Part shown: in pieces, positions 27,005-35,000 of the stretch
How positions within the stretch are numbered: position 1 is the first letter of the stretch
How the letters are laid out: each line of letters begins with the position of its first letter
DNA from: Streptomyces sp. JH34
Lineage (GTDB): Bacteria; Actinomycetota; Actinomycetes; Streptomycetales; Streptomycetaceae
Assembly: GCF_029428875.1 (NCBI RefSeq)
Contig: NZ_JAJSOO010000001.1
Span: 3,038,001-3,102,000 of the forward strand
Length of the DNA: 64,000 nt
Direction of reading: 5' to 3'
The notes under the pieces: generated by a model
The model's database searches: none
What the model was told of the DNA's origin: nothing
Seen by the model: the letters and a program-made list of their open reading frames with translations, nothing else
Position numbers and translations under genes: made by a program

Positions 27005-27814
27005 ATGTTCACGCCACCCGCCGCATACACCCTCGTCGCCACGGATCTGGACGGCACACTGCTGCGTTCCGACGACTCCGTGAGCCCCCGCTCCCGCGCG
27101 GCCCTCACCCGTGCCGCGTCGGCCGGAGCACAGCACCTGATCGTCACGGGCCGGCCGGTGCCCGGCATACGCGCCCTGCTCGCGGACCTCGGCTACGACG
27201 GCCTCGCGGTTTGCGGGCAGGGCGCGCAGGTGTACGACGCCGGGTCGGCCCGCATGGTGAACTCGGTGACCCTGGACCGGGACCTGGCCGACACCGCGCT
27301 CGGCAAGATCGAGGCCGAGGTGGGGCAGGTCTTCGCCGCCGTGGACCAGGACGGCCCCGACGGCCGGACCCTCATCGAGCCGGGTTACCGCATGCCGCAT
27401 CCCTCGCTCCCCGCCCGGCGTGCCGGGCGTCGCGCGGACCTGTGGGCAGCGCCGGTCATCAAGGTCCTGATACGCCATCCCGCGCTCACGGACGACGAAC
27501 TGGCCTCCGCCGCCCGCGGGGCGGTGGGCGACCTGGCGTCCGTCACGATGGCGGGTCCCGGCACGGTGGAACTGGCGCCGTACGGCGTGGACAAGGGAAC
27601 CGGGATCGCGCTGGCCGCCGGGCTGCTGGGCCGCGACCCCGCGGGAGCGGTGGCGTTCGGGGACATGCCCAACGACCTGCCCATGTTCCGCCGCTCGGGA
27701 CACCGGGTGGCGATGGCCGGCGCACACCCGGAACTGCGGGCGGAGGCGGACGAGATCACACTCTCGAACGAGGCGGACGGCGTCGCGGTGGTCCTGGAGC
27801 GGCTGTTCGCCTGA
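27005..27814 (+). CDS. HAD-family phosphatase (Cof type)
   Basis: 269 residues. Motif I is LVATDLDGTLLRSDD with nucleophile Asp near residue 15, motif II LIVTGRP, a Lys in motif III near the C-terminal third, and motif IV VAFGDMPNDLPMF. The C2B-type cap between motifs II and III marks the Cof subfamily, which acts on sugar phosphates and other small phosphates. Substrate unknown. Convergent with the TetR gene at 27892. Confidence 0.9.
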   Translation: MFTPPAAYTLVATDLDGTLLRSDDSVSPRSRAALTRAASAGAQHLIVTGRPVPGIRALLADLGYDGLAVCGQGAQVYDAGSARMVNSVTLDRDLADTALGKIEAEVGQVFAAVDQDGPDGRTLIEPGYRMPHPSLPARRAGRRADLWAAPVIKVLIRHPALTDDELASAARGAVGDLASVTMAGPGTVELAPYGVDKGTGIALAAGLLGRDPAGAVAFGDMPNDLPMFRRSGHRVAMAGAHPELRAEADEITLSNEADGVAVVLERLFA

Positions 27815-27891
27815 GGAGTACGGCCGTCGAACGGCTCCCCACCCGAGGACGTACGTCCGGCACCACGGACCTCGCCCGGGCACGGACCACT

Positions 27892-28623
27892 TCAGCTGAC
27901 GTGCCCCGGCGCGGGGGCACCACCCGGCCCCGGACGCCCCGGACCCTCACCCGCTCCGCCCGCCGGAGCACGCTCCTCCGCGGCGGAACCGGCGGACCCG
28001 GCGGAACCGGCGGAACCGGCGGAACCGGCGGAACCGGCGGACCCGGCGGACAGGGACCGGAGCACGTGGGCGACCAGCGCGGCGACCGTCGCCTCGTCCT
28101 GGGCCGGCTTGCGCAGTACATGGCGGTAGTAGACCGGGCCGTAGAGCATCTCCACCGCGAGCGGGAGGTCGGCGCCCTCCGGTATCTGCCCCTGGCCCTG
28201 GGCCCGGCGCAGGCGCCCCACGGCCGCCTCGACGCGTGGGCCGACCAGCTGTTCACGGACGGCCTTCGCGAGGTCGTCGTCGTGGTGCATCTCCGACAGG
28301 ATCCCGCTGTAGGCAGGCCCGTACGGCGGTGTCGAGATCAGCCTCACGAGACCGTTGACGTGCGTCCGCAGATCGGCCTCGATCTCACCGGTGTCGACGA
28401 ACGGCGTGGCACCGGCGAGCATCTCGGCGAAGGCCTCCAGCATCACCGCGCCCTTGGACGGCCACCAGCGGTAGATCGTCTTCTTGCTCACGCCGGCGCG
28501 GGCGGCGATCGCCTCGACGGTGACCCGGCCGTACCCCTTCTCCGTACAGAGCTCCAGGGCGGCGTCCAGCGTCGCCCGTCGTGACCTCTCGCTGCGACGC
28601 AGGGAACTCGGCGATGTGATCAT
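27892..28623 (-). CDS. TetR-family transcriptional regulator with Ser-Ala-Gly tail
   Basis: 243 residues. The TetR N-terminal domain has helix-turn-helix VTVEAIAARAGVSKKTIYRWWPSKG at about 34-58; the ligand domain is of the TetR_C_11-like type. From about 190 the protein ends in (SAGSAG)n followed by a Pro/Gly-rich stretch. ATG 28623 fits the domain start, and a -10 TATGCT 6 nt upstream argues for a leaderless message. It lies downstream of an ABC exporter on the same strand, which it may regulate. Confidence 0.88.
   Translation of the reverse strand: MITSPSSLRRSERSRRATLDAALELCTEKGYGRVTVEAIAARAGVSKKTIYRWWPSKGAVMLEAFAEMLAGATPFVDTGEIEADLRTHVNGLVRLISTPPYGPAYSGILSEMHHDDDLAKAVREQLVGPRVEAAVGRLRRAQGQGQIPEGADLPLAVEMLYGPVYYRHVLRKPAQDEATVAALVAHVLRSLSAGSAGSAGSAGSAGSAGSAGSAAEERAPAGGAGEGPGRPGPGGAPAPGHVS
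27982..28050. repeat. 9-bp tandem repeat in the tetR 3' end
   Basis: About 7.7 copies of GGCGGAACC or GGCGGACCC, in frame, encode the Ser-Ala-Gly run of the TetR protein. The repeat can gain or lose units without a frameshift and lies outside the predicted DNA-binding and ligand domains. Confidence 0.9.
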
Positions 28624-28629
28624 TCGGTG

Positions 28630-28635
28630 AGCATA
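28630..28635 (-). promoter_or_regulatory. -10 element of the tetR gene (leaderless)
   Basis: TATGCT on the minus strand lies 6 nt before the ATG at 28623, with no ribosome site between. This is the same geometry as at the HAD gene. The -35 is weak. Confidence 0.45.
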
Positions 28636-28700
28636 GGGGGATTCTCCCCACCGCTTGTTGACAGGTCGTCGCCAAAAGTCGAACAATGACCAGGCTGGAA

Positions 28701-28729
28701 ACGGAACGTACCGTGTCGTGACGTTCCGT
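28701..28729. promoter_or_regulatory. 9-bp inverted repeat between ABC permease and tetR
   Basis: ACGGAACGT (28701-28709) and ACGTTCCGT (28721-28729) are perfect inverse copies spaced by 11 nt. The site is 78 nt upstream of tetR and 92 nt past the permease stop. It could be the TetR operator or the terminator of the ABC operon; the near-palindromic ACGGAACGTACCGT inside it favours a protein-binding site. Confidence 0.45.
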
Positions 28730-28820
28730 GCAGCACACCGTTCGTGCCGTTCGTGCCGCGACGAGCCGATCGGGGGACGGCTCGACCGGCCGACGGTACG
28801 GACGGCCGGTGCCGGACCCC

Positions 28821-29708
28821 TCAGACGCTGATGTCCTTCGTGGTGAGGCGCGCCCAGGCCGCAGAGCCGAACACCGCTGCGTACAGCGCCTGCAGGCCCA
28901 GGTTACTGACGATCTCGTCCCGGTAGACCGGCTCGCGCAGCAGGTCCGTGAAGGACATCCAGTAGTGCGGGAAGAGATACGGGTGGATCCCTTCGAGCTG
29001 CGGCATCGTGTCCAGGATCTGGACGGTGATCAGCACCCCGACGGTGGCCGCCATCGCCGCGACACCGCTGTCGGTGAGGGTCGAGACGAAGAGGCCCAGT
29101 GCCGCGAAGCCCACGAGGGAAGCCGCCACCGCGACCGCGACGAGCAGGGCCCGCAGCAGTCCTTCGCCGAAGCCGATCCTCGTCCCCGAGATCGTCGTGA
29201 CCTCCCCGACGGGAAAAAGAAGCGCCCCGACCGCCAGCGCCGAGGCCGCCACGACAAGGGTGGCGGCCAGGCAGAACGTCAGTACGGAGGCGTACTTCGC
29301 GAGCAGCAGCCGGGTGCGGCCCGCCGGTGCCACCAGCAGGTAGCGCAGGGTGCCGCCGCTCGCCTCGCCCGCGACGGAGTCCCCCGCGATGACGCCGACC
29401 GCCATCGGGAGGAAGACCGGGAGGGTCGCTGAGAGAGCGGCGAAGACCAGGAACAGACCGTTGCCGGTGATCTGCGGGAGGAAGGCGGGGCCGCTCCCGC
29501 CGCCGGGCCCGCCCCGCGAGCCGTCGCCCGTCTCGATCCGGACGGCGATCCCGATGAGGACGGGAACGGCCGCCAGCACTCCGAGCAGGGCCAGGGTGCG
29601 CCACCGGCGGAACATGGTGGTCAGCTCGGAGCGGAGGAGCCCGAGGGTCCACAGCGCCCGGCGCGGTGTGCGGGGCGCGGAGACCGCGGTGAGTTCAGCC
29701 TGCGACAT
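28821..29708 (-). CDS. ABC exporter permease (ABC-2 type)
   Basis: 295 residues with six hydrophobic segments (about 32-55, 85-120, 135-165, 170-195, 205-235, 270-285), opening with a cytoplasmic stretch LWTLGLLRSELTTMFRRWRT as in ABC-2 permeases. It pairs with the ATPase upstream, which it overlaps by 14 nt. Together they form a two-gene exporter (drug, lipid or peptide; substrate unknown). Confidence 0.87.
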   Translation of the reverse strand: MSQAELTAVSAPRTPRRALWTLGLLRSELTTMFRRWRTLALLGVLAAVPVLIGIAVRIETGDGSRGGPGGGSGPAFLPQITGNGLFLVFAALSATLPVFLPMAVGVIAGDSVAGEASGGTLRYLLVAPAGRTRLLLAKYASVLTFCLAATLVVAASALAVGALLFPVGEVTTISGTRIGFGEGLLRALLVAVAVAASLVGFAALGLFVSTLTDSGVAAMAATVGVLITVQILDTMPQLEGIHPYLFPHYWMSFTDLLREPVYRDEIVSNLGLQALYAAVFGSAAWARLTTKDISV

Positions 29709-30681
29709 CGAATCCCTCTCCGGTGAGTGCGACGAAGGCGTCCTCCAGCGAGGCCCTCTCGACGCCGAAGGCGCGTACGCGGACGCCGCCGTGCACCAGG
29801 GCGGCGCTGAGCTCCGCGAGTTCCACCTCGCCCGGTGGCGCGTCGGCGCTCACCCTGTCCCCCTCGGTCACGAGGCCCGTCGCCCCGTGTGCCGCGAGGA
29901 TGCCGGCCGCGGCGCCGGGGTCCGGGGTGGTCACGCCGAGCCGGCCCCGGGCTCCCGAGGCCAGGGCGGCGACCGGGCCCTGGACGAGGAGCCGGCCGCG
30001 GGCCATCACCGCCGCGTGGGTGCAGACCTGTTCGATCTCGTCGAGGAGGTGGGAGGAGAGGAAGACGGTGGTGCCCTCGGCCGCGAGCTCCCGCACCAGG
30101 GAGCGGATCTCACGCATGCCCTGCGGGTCGAGGCCGTTGGTCGGTTCGTCCAGCACGAGCAGCCGGCGCGGCCGGAGGAGAGCGGCGGCCAGTCCGAGGC
30201 GCTGCTTCATCCCGAGCGAGTACGCCTTGGCCTTCCTGCCCGCCGCCGTGGCGAGCCCGACCCGGTCGAGGGCGTCGCCGACGCGTGCGCGCCGGGTGCG
30301 CGGATCGGACGACGGGTCGGCGGAGTCGAAGCGCACGAGGTTGTCGCGACCCGTCAGGAACCCGTACAGCGCGGGCCCTTCGATGAGCGCGCCGACCTGG
30401 GGGAGCACCGTGCGGGCGGCTGCCGGCATGGGACGGCCCAGGACGTGTGCGGTGCCGGAGGTCGGGTCGATGAGCCCCATGAGCATCCGGATGGTGGTGG
30501 TCTTGCCGGAGCCGTTGGGTCCCAGGAAGCCGAAGACGCTGCCGGAGGGGACTGCGAGGTCGAGGCCGTCGACGGCCAACTGCCCGCCCCGGTAGCGCTT
30601 GGTGAGCCCGCGCGTCGCGATCACCGTGCCCTGCTCCGGCCCGGTCCCGGGCCCCGCCGTCGCTGCCGCCGTGTCGGTCAT
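29695..30681 (-). CDS. ABC exporter ATPase
   Basis: 328 residues. Walker A GPNGSGKTT, signature YSLGMKQRLGLAAALL, Walker B LLVLDEPTNGLDP and H-loop SSHLLDE, all in the order typical of ABC-2 exporter ATPases. A C-terminal domain of about 90 residues follows (DUF4162-like). ATG 30681 was chosen over GTG 30687 because GGGAG lies 5 nt upstream. The first gene of the two-gene operon, separated from the LolA-like gene by a terminator. Confidence 0.92.
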   Translation of the reverse strand: MTDTAAATAGPGTGPEQGTVIATRGLTKRYRGGQLAVDGLDLAVPSGSVFGFLGPNGSGKTTTIRMLMGLIDPTSGTAHVLGRPMPAAARTVLPQVGALIEGPALYGFLTGRDNLVRFDSADPSSDPRTRRARVGDALDRVGLATAAGRKAKAYSLGMKQRLGLAAALLRPRRLLVLDEPTNGLDPQGMREIRSLVRELAAEGTTVFLSSHLLDEIEQVCTHAAVMARGRLLVQGPVAALASGARGRLGVTTPDPGAAAGILAAHGATGLVTEGDRVSADAPPGEVELAELSAALVHGGVRVRAFGVERASLEDAFVALTGEGFDVAG

Positions 30682-30748
30682 GCGCACTCCCGGTCCTGTC
30701 CCGCCGTGTCCGGCGCCCCGTGCCCGACGGGGCTGCCTGTCGCACGAA

Positions 30749-30781
30749 CCGCCCCGCCGTACGGAGCGTACGACGGGGCGG
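30749..30781 (-). terminator. Terminator after the LolA-like gene
   Basis: Arms 30749-30763 and 30767-30781 pair over 15 positions with one mismatch and a 3-nt loop. It lies 51 nt past the stop of the LolA-like gene and before the ABC ATPase start, so the exporter genes likely have their own promoter. Confidence 0.65.
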
Positions 30782-30831
30782 GGCGTGTGGTGCGTCCTGC
30801 TCGGCGGTGTCGGCCGCCGTCATCTGCGCGT

Positions 30832-32055
30832 CTACTTGGCGGCGTCGGCCGCCTTCACCAGCGCGTCCTTCGTGACCGCGCCGACGTAGACCTTGCCGTC
30901 GTCCGTCAGCAGGGCGTTGACCAGGCGCGTCTTGAAGACCGTGCCCGATCCGAAGTCGCCGGTGACCTTGTCGCCGAGGGCGTCCAGGAACTGCTGCGCC
31001 TGCGCCGGTACGTCGCCGGAGCCCGTGGCGGGGAGGCCCGCCCCGCCCGGGACGTCGATTTCGGCGACGGCGTTCCAGCCCTTGCCGATGACGTTGAGGC
31101 CCTGGAAGTCCTCCAGCGCGCCCAGGTCCTTCCGCGCCTTGTCCGCGGCGCCCTTCTTCTCGGCCTCGGCCTGCATCTCGTCGGCCTCGGTCACCTTGGC
31201 ACCCTTGGGCGGGGTGAAGGAGAAGGAGGAGGCGTCGGGCTTCGCGAAGTCGACCTGGGTGAAGCCCGCGTCGACCGCGGCCTTGCCGCCGCTGCTCGGG
31301 GCAAGCGTGAACTTCAGCGGTACACCGGTCGACGCGTCGACCGCGACCGTGACGGAGCCGATCGTGGAACCGGACTGCTTCGGCTTGATCACGAGTTTGT
31401 AGGCGTCGCGCCCGGCCACCTGCGCCGTGCCGTCGACCGTGACGGACGTGGTGTCGTCCGCGGCGGCGAGGGCCTCCTCGGCGAGCTCCTTCGGGGTTCC
31501 CGGAACGCCCTTCGGCGCCTTGTCGGCCTTGCCGCCCGCGCGCTCGTTCCCCCCGGACTCCGCGTGGTAGACCTCGTCGCTCGCGCTGTCGTAGCCCCAG
31601 ACGTCGTCCCCGTTGTGGACGAGGCTGTACTCCGAGCCCTCGCCGAGGATCGAGAGTCGCTGCTTCTCGGGGCCGTCGACCGCGACCCGGAGGGTGTGCG
31701 TCCCCGAGGCGAGGTCCATCAGCTTGCTCTCGGGGGCCGCACTCGACTCCGCCGGTCCCGCGCCCGGCGCGAAGGAGCCCGCGAGTCCGCCGAGCGACGG
31801 GATCCCGAGGTCGGTGCTGACCTTCACCGTGCCGGAGAGCTGCTGCTCGTCCGACGCGGCGATCTTCTCGATGAGTTCCTGCGCGGTGATGTCCGGGAGG
31901 TCCGGGTCGCCGGAGTCCGCGAGCGCGGGGACGAGTCCGATCGTCGCCGCCGCCACCCCCGCCACAGCGAACGGGACGATGTAGCGCGCCGCCTTACGGC
32001 GGCCCACGACAGTGCCCGTGGCCTCGTTGGTCTCCGCGCTGTCGTTCGGTGCCAT
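30832..32055 (-). CDS. LolA-like secreted or membrane-anchored lipoprotein-carrier-fold protein
   Basis: 407 residues. N-terminal membrane segment YIVPFAVAGVAAATIGLVPALA (about 28-49) after a basic stretch; then LTAQELIEKIAA-like entry into the LolA/LppX fold, seen in actinobacterial 'LolA family' or DUF2092 proteins. Central repeats of beta strands (YSLVHNGDDVWGYDSASDEVYH, YKLVIKPKQSGSTIGSVTVAVD) match the curved sheet expected of that fold. ATG 32055 has GGAGG about 10 nt upstream. In mycobacteria such folds carry lipids; the role here is unknown. Neighbouring ABC genes may be linked. Confidence 0.75.
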   Translation of the reverse strand: MAPNDSAETNEATGTVVGRRKAARYIVPFAVAGVAAATIGLVPALADSGDPDLPDITAQELIEKIAASDEQQLSGTVKVSTDLGIPSLGGLAGSFAPGAGPAESSAAPESKLMDLASGTHTLRVAVDGPEKQRLSILGEGSEYSLVHNGDDVWGYDSASDEVYHAESGGNERAGGKADKAPKGVPGTPKELAEEALAAADDTTSVTVDGTAQVAGRDAYKLVIKPKQSGSTIGSVTVAVDASTGVPLKFTLAPSSGGKAAVDAGFTQVDFAKPDASSFSFTPPKGAKVTEADEMQAEAEKKGAADKARKDLGALEDFQGLNVIGKGWNAVAEIDVPGGAGLPATGSGDVPAQAQQFLDALGDKVTGDFGSGTVFKTRLVNALLTDDGKVYVGAVTKDALVKAADAAK

Positions 32056-32324
32056 GTGTGCTCTACCTCCGTGGTCGGCGGCTGCCATCCCGTTGCACTC
32101 GTCCACTCCCCGCCGCCATTCTCACCCGATGTGGTCAGGAGTGGTTGTCATCCATCTGACCAAATCGGGCGAGGACAAGCGTCAGTCCTCGGGAGCAACT
32201 GTGCGTACCTCTCCGGGATGACCCCGGGGGTTGGGGGCCCGCCGAGCCCCTAGGGGTTCGGCGGACGGCTGTGGGCCGACCGGGGGCCCGAGGATTCGCC
32301 GGACGGCGGCGGGGCGTCCGGGCG

Positions 32325-33335
32325 TCAGCCCGCCCGGTGCACCACGGCGTCGCACAGCTCTTCGAGCGCGGCCTTCGCGTAGCACTCGGGCAGCGGTGCC
32401 AGCGTCGCCCGTGCCTCCTGGGCGTACCGGACGGTGTCGCGCCGTGCCTGTTCGAGCGCGGGGTGGGCGCGGAGCCGGCGCAGCGCCTCCGCGAGCCGGG
32501 CGTCGTCGGCGAGGTCGCCGTCGAGCAGTTCCACGAGCTCCTTGTCCTCCGGGCTGCCGTCGGCCGCGGCACGCGCGCGCAGGTGGAGGACCGGGAGGGT
32601 CGGGATGCCCTCGCGCAGGTCGGTGCCGGGTGTCTTGCCCGACTCGTGTGAGTCGCTGGCGATGTCGAGGACGTCGTCGGCGAGCTGGAAGGCGATGCCG
32701 AGGCGTTCGCCGTACTGGGTGAGGATGTCGACGACCGAGTCGTCGGCCCCCGCCATCAGGGCGCCGAACCTGCCGGACACGGCGACCAGCGAGCCGGTCT
32801 TGCCGCCCAGCACGTCCATGTAGTGGTCGACGGGGTCTCGTCCGTCGCGCGGGCCCGCGGTCTCCAGGATCTGACCGGTGACCAGGCGCTCGAACGCCTG
32901 CGCCTGGATGCGGACGGCCTCCGGGCCGAGGTCGGCCAGGATGTGCGAGGCCCGGGCGAAGAGGAAGTCGCCCGTCAGGACGGCTACGGAGTTGCCCCAG
33001 CGGGTGTTGGCGCTGTCCACCCCGCGGCGTACGTCCGCCTCGTCCATCACGTCGTCGTGGTACAGCGTCGCCAGGTGCGTCAGCTCGACGACCACGGCGG
33101 AGGGGACGACGCCGGGTGCGTCGGGGTCACCGAACTGGGCCGCGAGCATCACGAGCAGGGGCCGGAAACGCTTGCCCCCCGCACTGACGAGGTGCTGCGC
33201 GGCCTCCGTGATGAACGGGACCTCACTTTTGGTGGCATCCAGCAGCCCCGCCTCGACAGCGGCCAAACCGGCCTGGACATCGGCCTCAAGAGCCTGGTCC
33301 CGCACGCTCAGTCCGAACGGCCCGACGACGGTCAC
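32325..33335 (-). CDS. Long-chain polyprenyl diphosphate synthase
   Basis: 336 residues. Both Asp-rich motifs of trans-prenyltransferases are present: DDVMDEADVRRG (first) and DDVLD in FQLADDVLDIASD (second), with GGKRFRPLL near residue 52. Small residues ahead of the first motif (THLATLYHDDVMD) fit a long-chain product; with menG and the MenJ-like reductase in the window, the menaquinone side chain (C45 in streptomycetes) is the likely product. GTG start with AGGAGA 9 nt upstream. Divergent from the peptide transporter. Confidence 0.9.
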   Translation of the reverse strand: MTVVGPFGLSVRDQALEADVQAGLAAVEAGLLDATKSEVPFITEAAQHLVSAGGKRFRPLLVMLAAQFGDPDAPGVVPSAVVVELTHLATLYHDDVMDEADVRRGVDSANTRWGNSVAVLTGDFLFARASHILADLGPEAVRIQAQAFERLVTGQILETAGPRDGRDPVDHYMDVLGGKTGSLVAVSGRFGALMAGADDSVVDILTQYGERLGIAFQLADDVLDIASDSHESGKTPGTDLREGIPTLPVLHLRARAAADGSPEDKELVELLDGDLADDARLAEALRRLRAHPALEQARRDTVRYAQEARATLAPLPECYAKAALEELCDAVVHRAG

Positions 33336-33491
33336 GAGGGGATCTCCTGTCTGCTGACGATCACACGGAATGTCGATGTGTCGCTGTCCTCACTCGAGTC
33401 AGCGTATCCGGTCCCCTTTGGATCACCGTGGGCGCCTTCCCGCCACCGCCGGTATGTTCGGCATCAGCTCATACGATCAGGAGTTGTCGTT

Positions 33492-34991
33492 TTGTCCCAC
33501 ACCGCGACCGGTGCCGATCCGGCCCTGCCACCGCCCGGAGACGATCACGCGTTCTTCGGGCAGCCACGGGGCCTGATGACCCTGTCCGGACTGGAGGTCT
33601 GGGAGCGTTTCTCGTTCCTCGGGATGCAGGCCATCCTGGTCCTCTTCTTCGCCGACCAGGTGTCCGACGGCGGTCTGGGGATGGATCCGGGTACCGCGGC
33701 GTCCGTGTCCGCCGCCTACGGCACCCTCGTCTATCTCGTGTCCGTCGCGGGCGGCTGGCTGGCCGACCGGATCCTCGGTTCGTACCGTGCCGTCCTGTAC
33801 GGCGGCATCCTCATCGCCTGCGGCCACTACGCCATGGCCGTGCCGACGGCCACGATGACCTGGGTCGGCCTCGGCCTGATCAGCGCGGGCACAGGGCTGC
33901 TCAAGCCCAACGTGGCCTCGATGGTCGGCAAGCTCTACGGCACCGAGGACGACCGCCGCGACGCGGGCTTCGCGCTGTACTACATGGGCATCAACATCGG
34001 CGCTTTCGCGGGCCCGCTGGTCACCGGCTGGCTCGGTGAGCACGCGAGCTGGCACTGGGGGTTCTCGGCCGCCGCGTTCGGCATGACGCTCGGCCTGGTG
34101 CAGTACGTCGCCGGCCGGCGTCACCTGGCCGGGCGAAAGCACGCGGCGGAGTACGCGCTCGCGCCCGGGCCGATGCGCCGGGCCGTGCTGACGATCGTGG
34201 CCGGAACCGTGGTGGTCGCCCTGGTGGCGACTGCCCTGGCGCTGGCCGGCCGGCTCACGATGGACCGCTTCGTCGACGTCCTCACCCTCGTCTCGGTGAT
34301 CGCGCCCGCCGTCTACTTCGCCGTGATGTTCAGGAGCCCCCGGGTCACCGCGGAGGAGCGCGGCAGGCTACGGCCGTACGTCGTGCTGTTCCTGGCGTCC
34401 GTCGTCTTCAACTTCATCCTGTTCCAGGCCTACTCGACCATGATCCTGCTCGCCTCGACGAACGCCCGTGCGGAGATCTTCGGCTTCCACTTCCCGGCGA
34501 GCTGGTACGCCTCCGCGCTGGGCGCCTTCGAGGTCGCGCTGGCGCCCGTCGTGGCCGCCGTGTGGGCCAGGATGGGCCCGCGCCAGCCGCACGCCTCAAA
34601 CAAGATCGCGATCGGGGTGATCCTCGGCGGTCTGTCCTTCCTGCTGATGGTCCTGCCCACCTCGGGTCACGCCGACGGGACCTACGAGATGGCCGCCTGG
34701 TGGATCGTCGGCTCCTACCTGCTGCTCGGCCTGGGCGACATCCTGCTGGAGACCTCCGGCATGTCCGCCACCACGAAGCTCGCCCCCAGGGCCTTCGCCA
34801 GCCAGACGATGGCGCTGTGGTTCCTGTCCCTGGCCCTCGCCAACGGCATCCAGGCACAGATCGTGAAGCTCTACGGCGAGGTCTCCAACCCCGCCTACTT
34901 CGGTGTCAATGGCGCCATCGCGGTGGCGGCCGGTGTGGCCGTCATCGCCGCCGCTCCCTGGCTCAAGCGCACCATGCACCCCGTCCACTGA
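33492..34991 (+). CDS. POT-family peptide:proton symporter
   Basis: 499 residues with about 12-14 helices. Signatures of the POT/PTR2 family: WERFSFLGMQAILVLFF (the ExxERF motif equivalent is EVWERF) at about 32-48 and GGWLADRILGSYRAVLYGG near 92-110. Imports di- and tripeptides with protons. The start is TTG 33492: an AGGAG lies 8 nt upstream and no ATG or GTG fits. A CocE-type hydrolase follows 9 nt downstream, suggesting uptake and intracellular cleavage of peptides or esters as one unit. Confidence 0.9.
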   Translation: MSHTATGADPALPPPGDDHAFFGQPRGLMTLSGLEVWERFSFLGMQAILVLFFADQVSDGGLGMDPGTAASVSAAYGTLVYLVSVAGGWLADRILGSYRAVLYGGILIACGHYAMAVPTATMTWVGLGLISAGTGLLKPNVASMVGKLYGTEDDRRDAGFALYYMGINIGAFAGPLVTGWLGEHASWHWGFSAAAFGMTLGLVQYVAGRRHLAGRKHAAEYALAPGPMRRAVLTIVAGTVVVALVATALALAGRLTMDRFVDVLTLVSVIAPAVYFAVMFRSPRVTAEERGRLRPYVVLFLASVVFNFILFQAYSTMILLASTNARAEIFGFHFPASWYASALGAFEVALAPVVAAVWARMGPRQPHASNKIAIGVILGGLSFLLMVLPTSGHADGTYEMAAWWIVGSYLLLGLGDILLETSGMSATTKLAPRAFASQTMALWFLSLALANGIQAQIVKLYGEVSNPAYFGVNGAIAVAAGVAVIAAAPWLKRTMHPVH

Positions 34992-35000
34992 GGTACCGCC

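Noticed and set aside
27982..28050. CRISPR-like array
   Set aside because: Units are contiguous 9-mers without spacers and lie in a coding frame.
28658..28687. Plus-strand TTGACA promoter at 28658
   Set aside because: A consensus -35 with a weak AACAAT -10, but no plus-strand gene follows before the convergent permease gene.
29350..32253. 967-codon plus-strand open frame
   Set aside because: It crosses the ABC ATPase, a terminator and the LolA-like gene in antisense, with no domain and abnormal composition.
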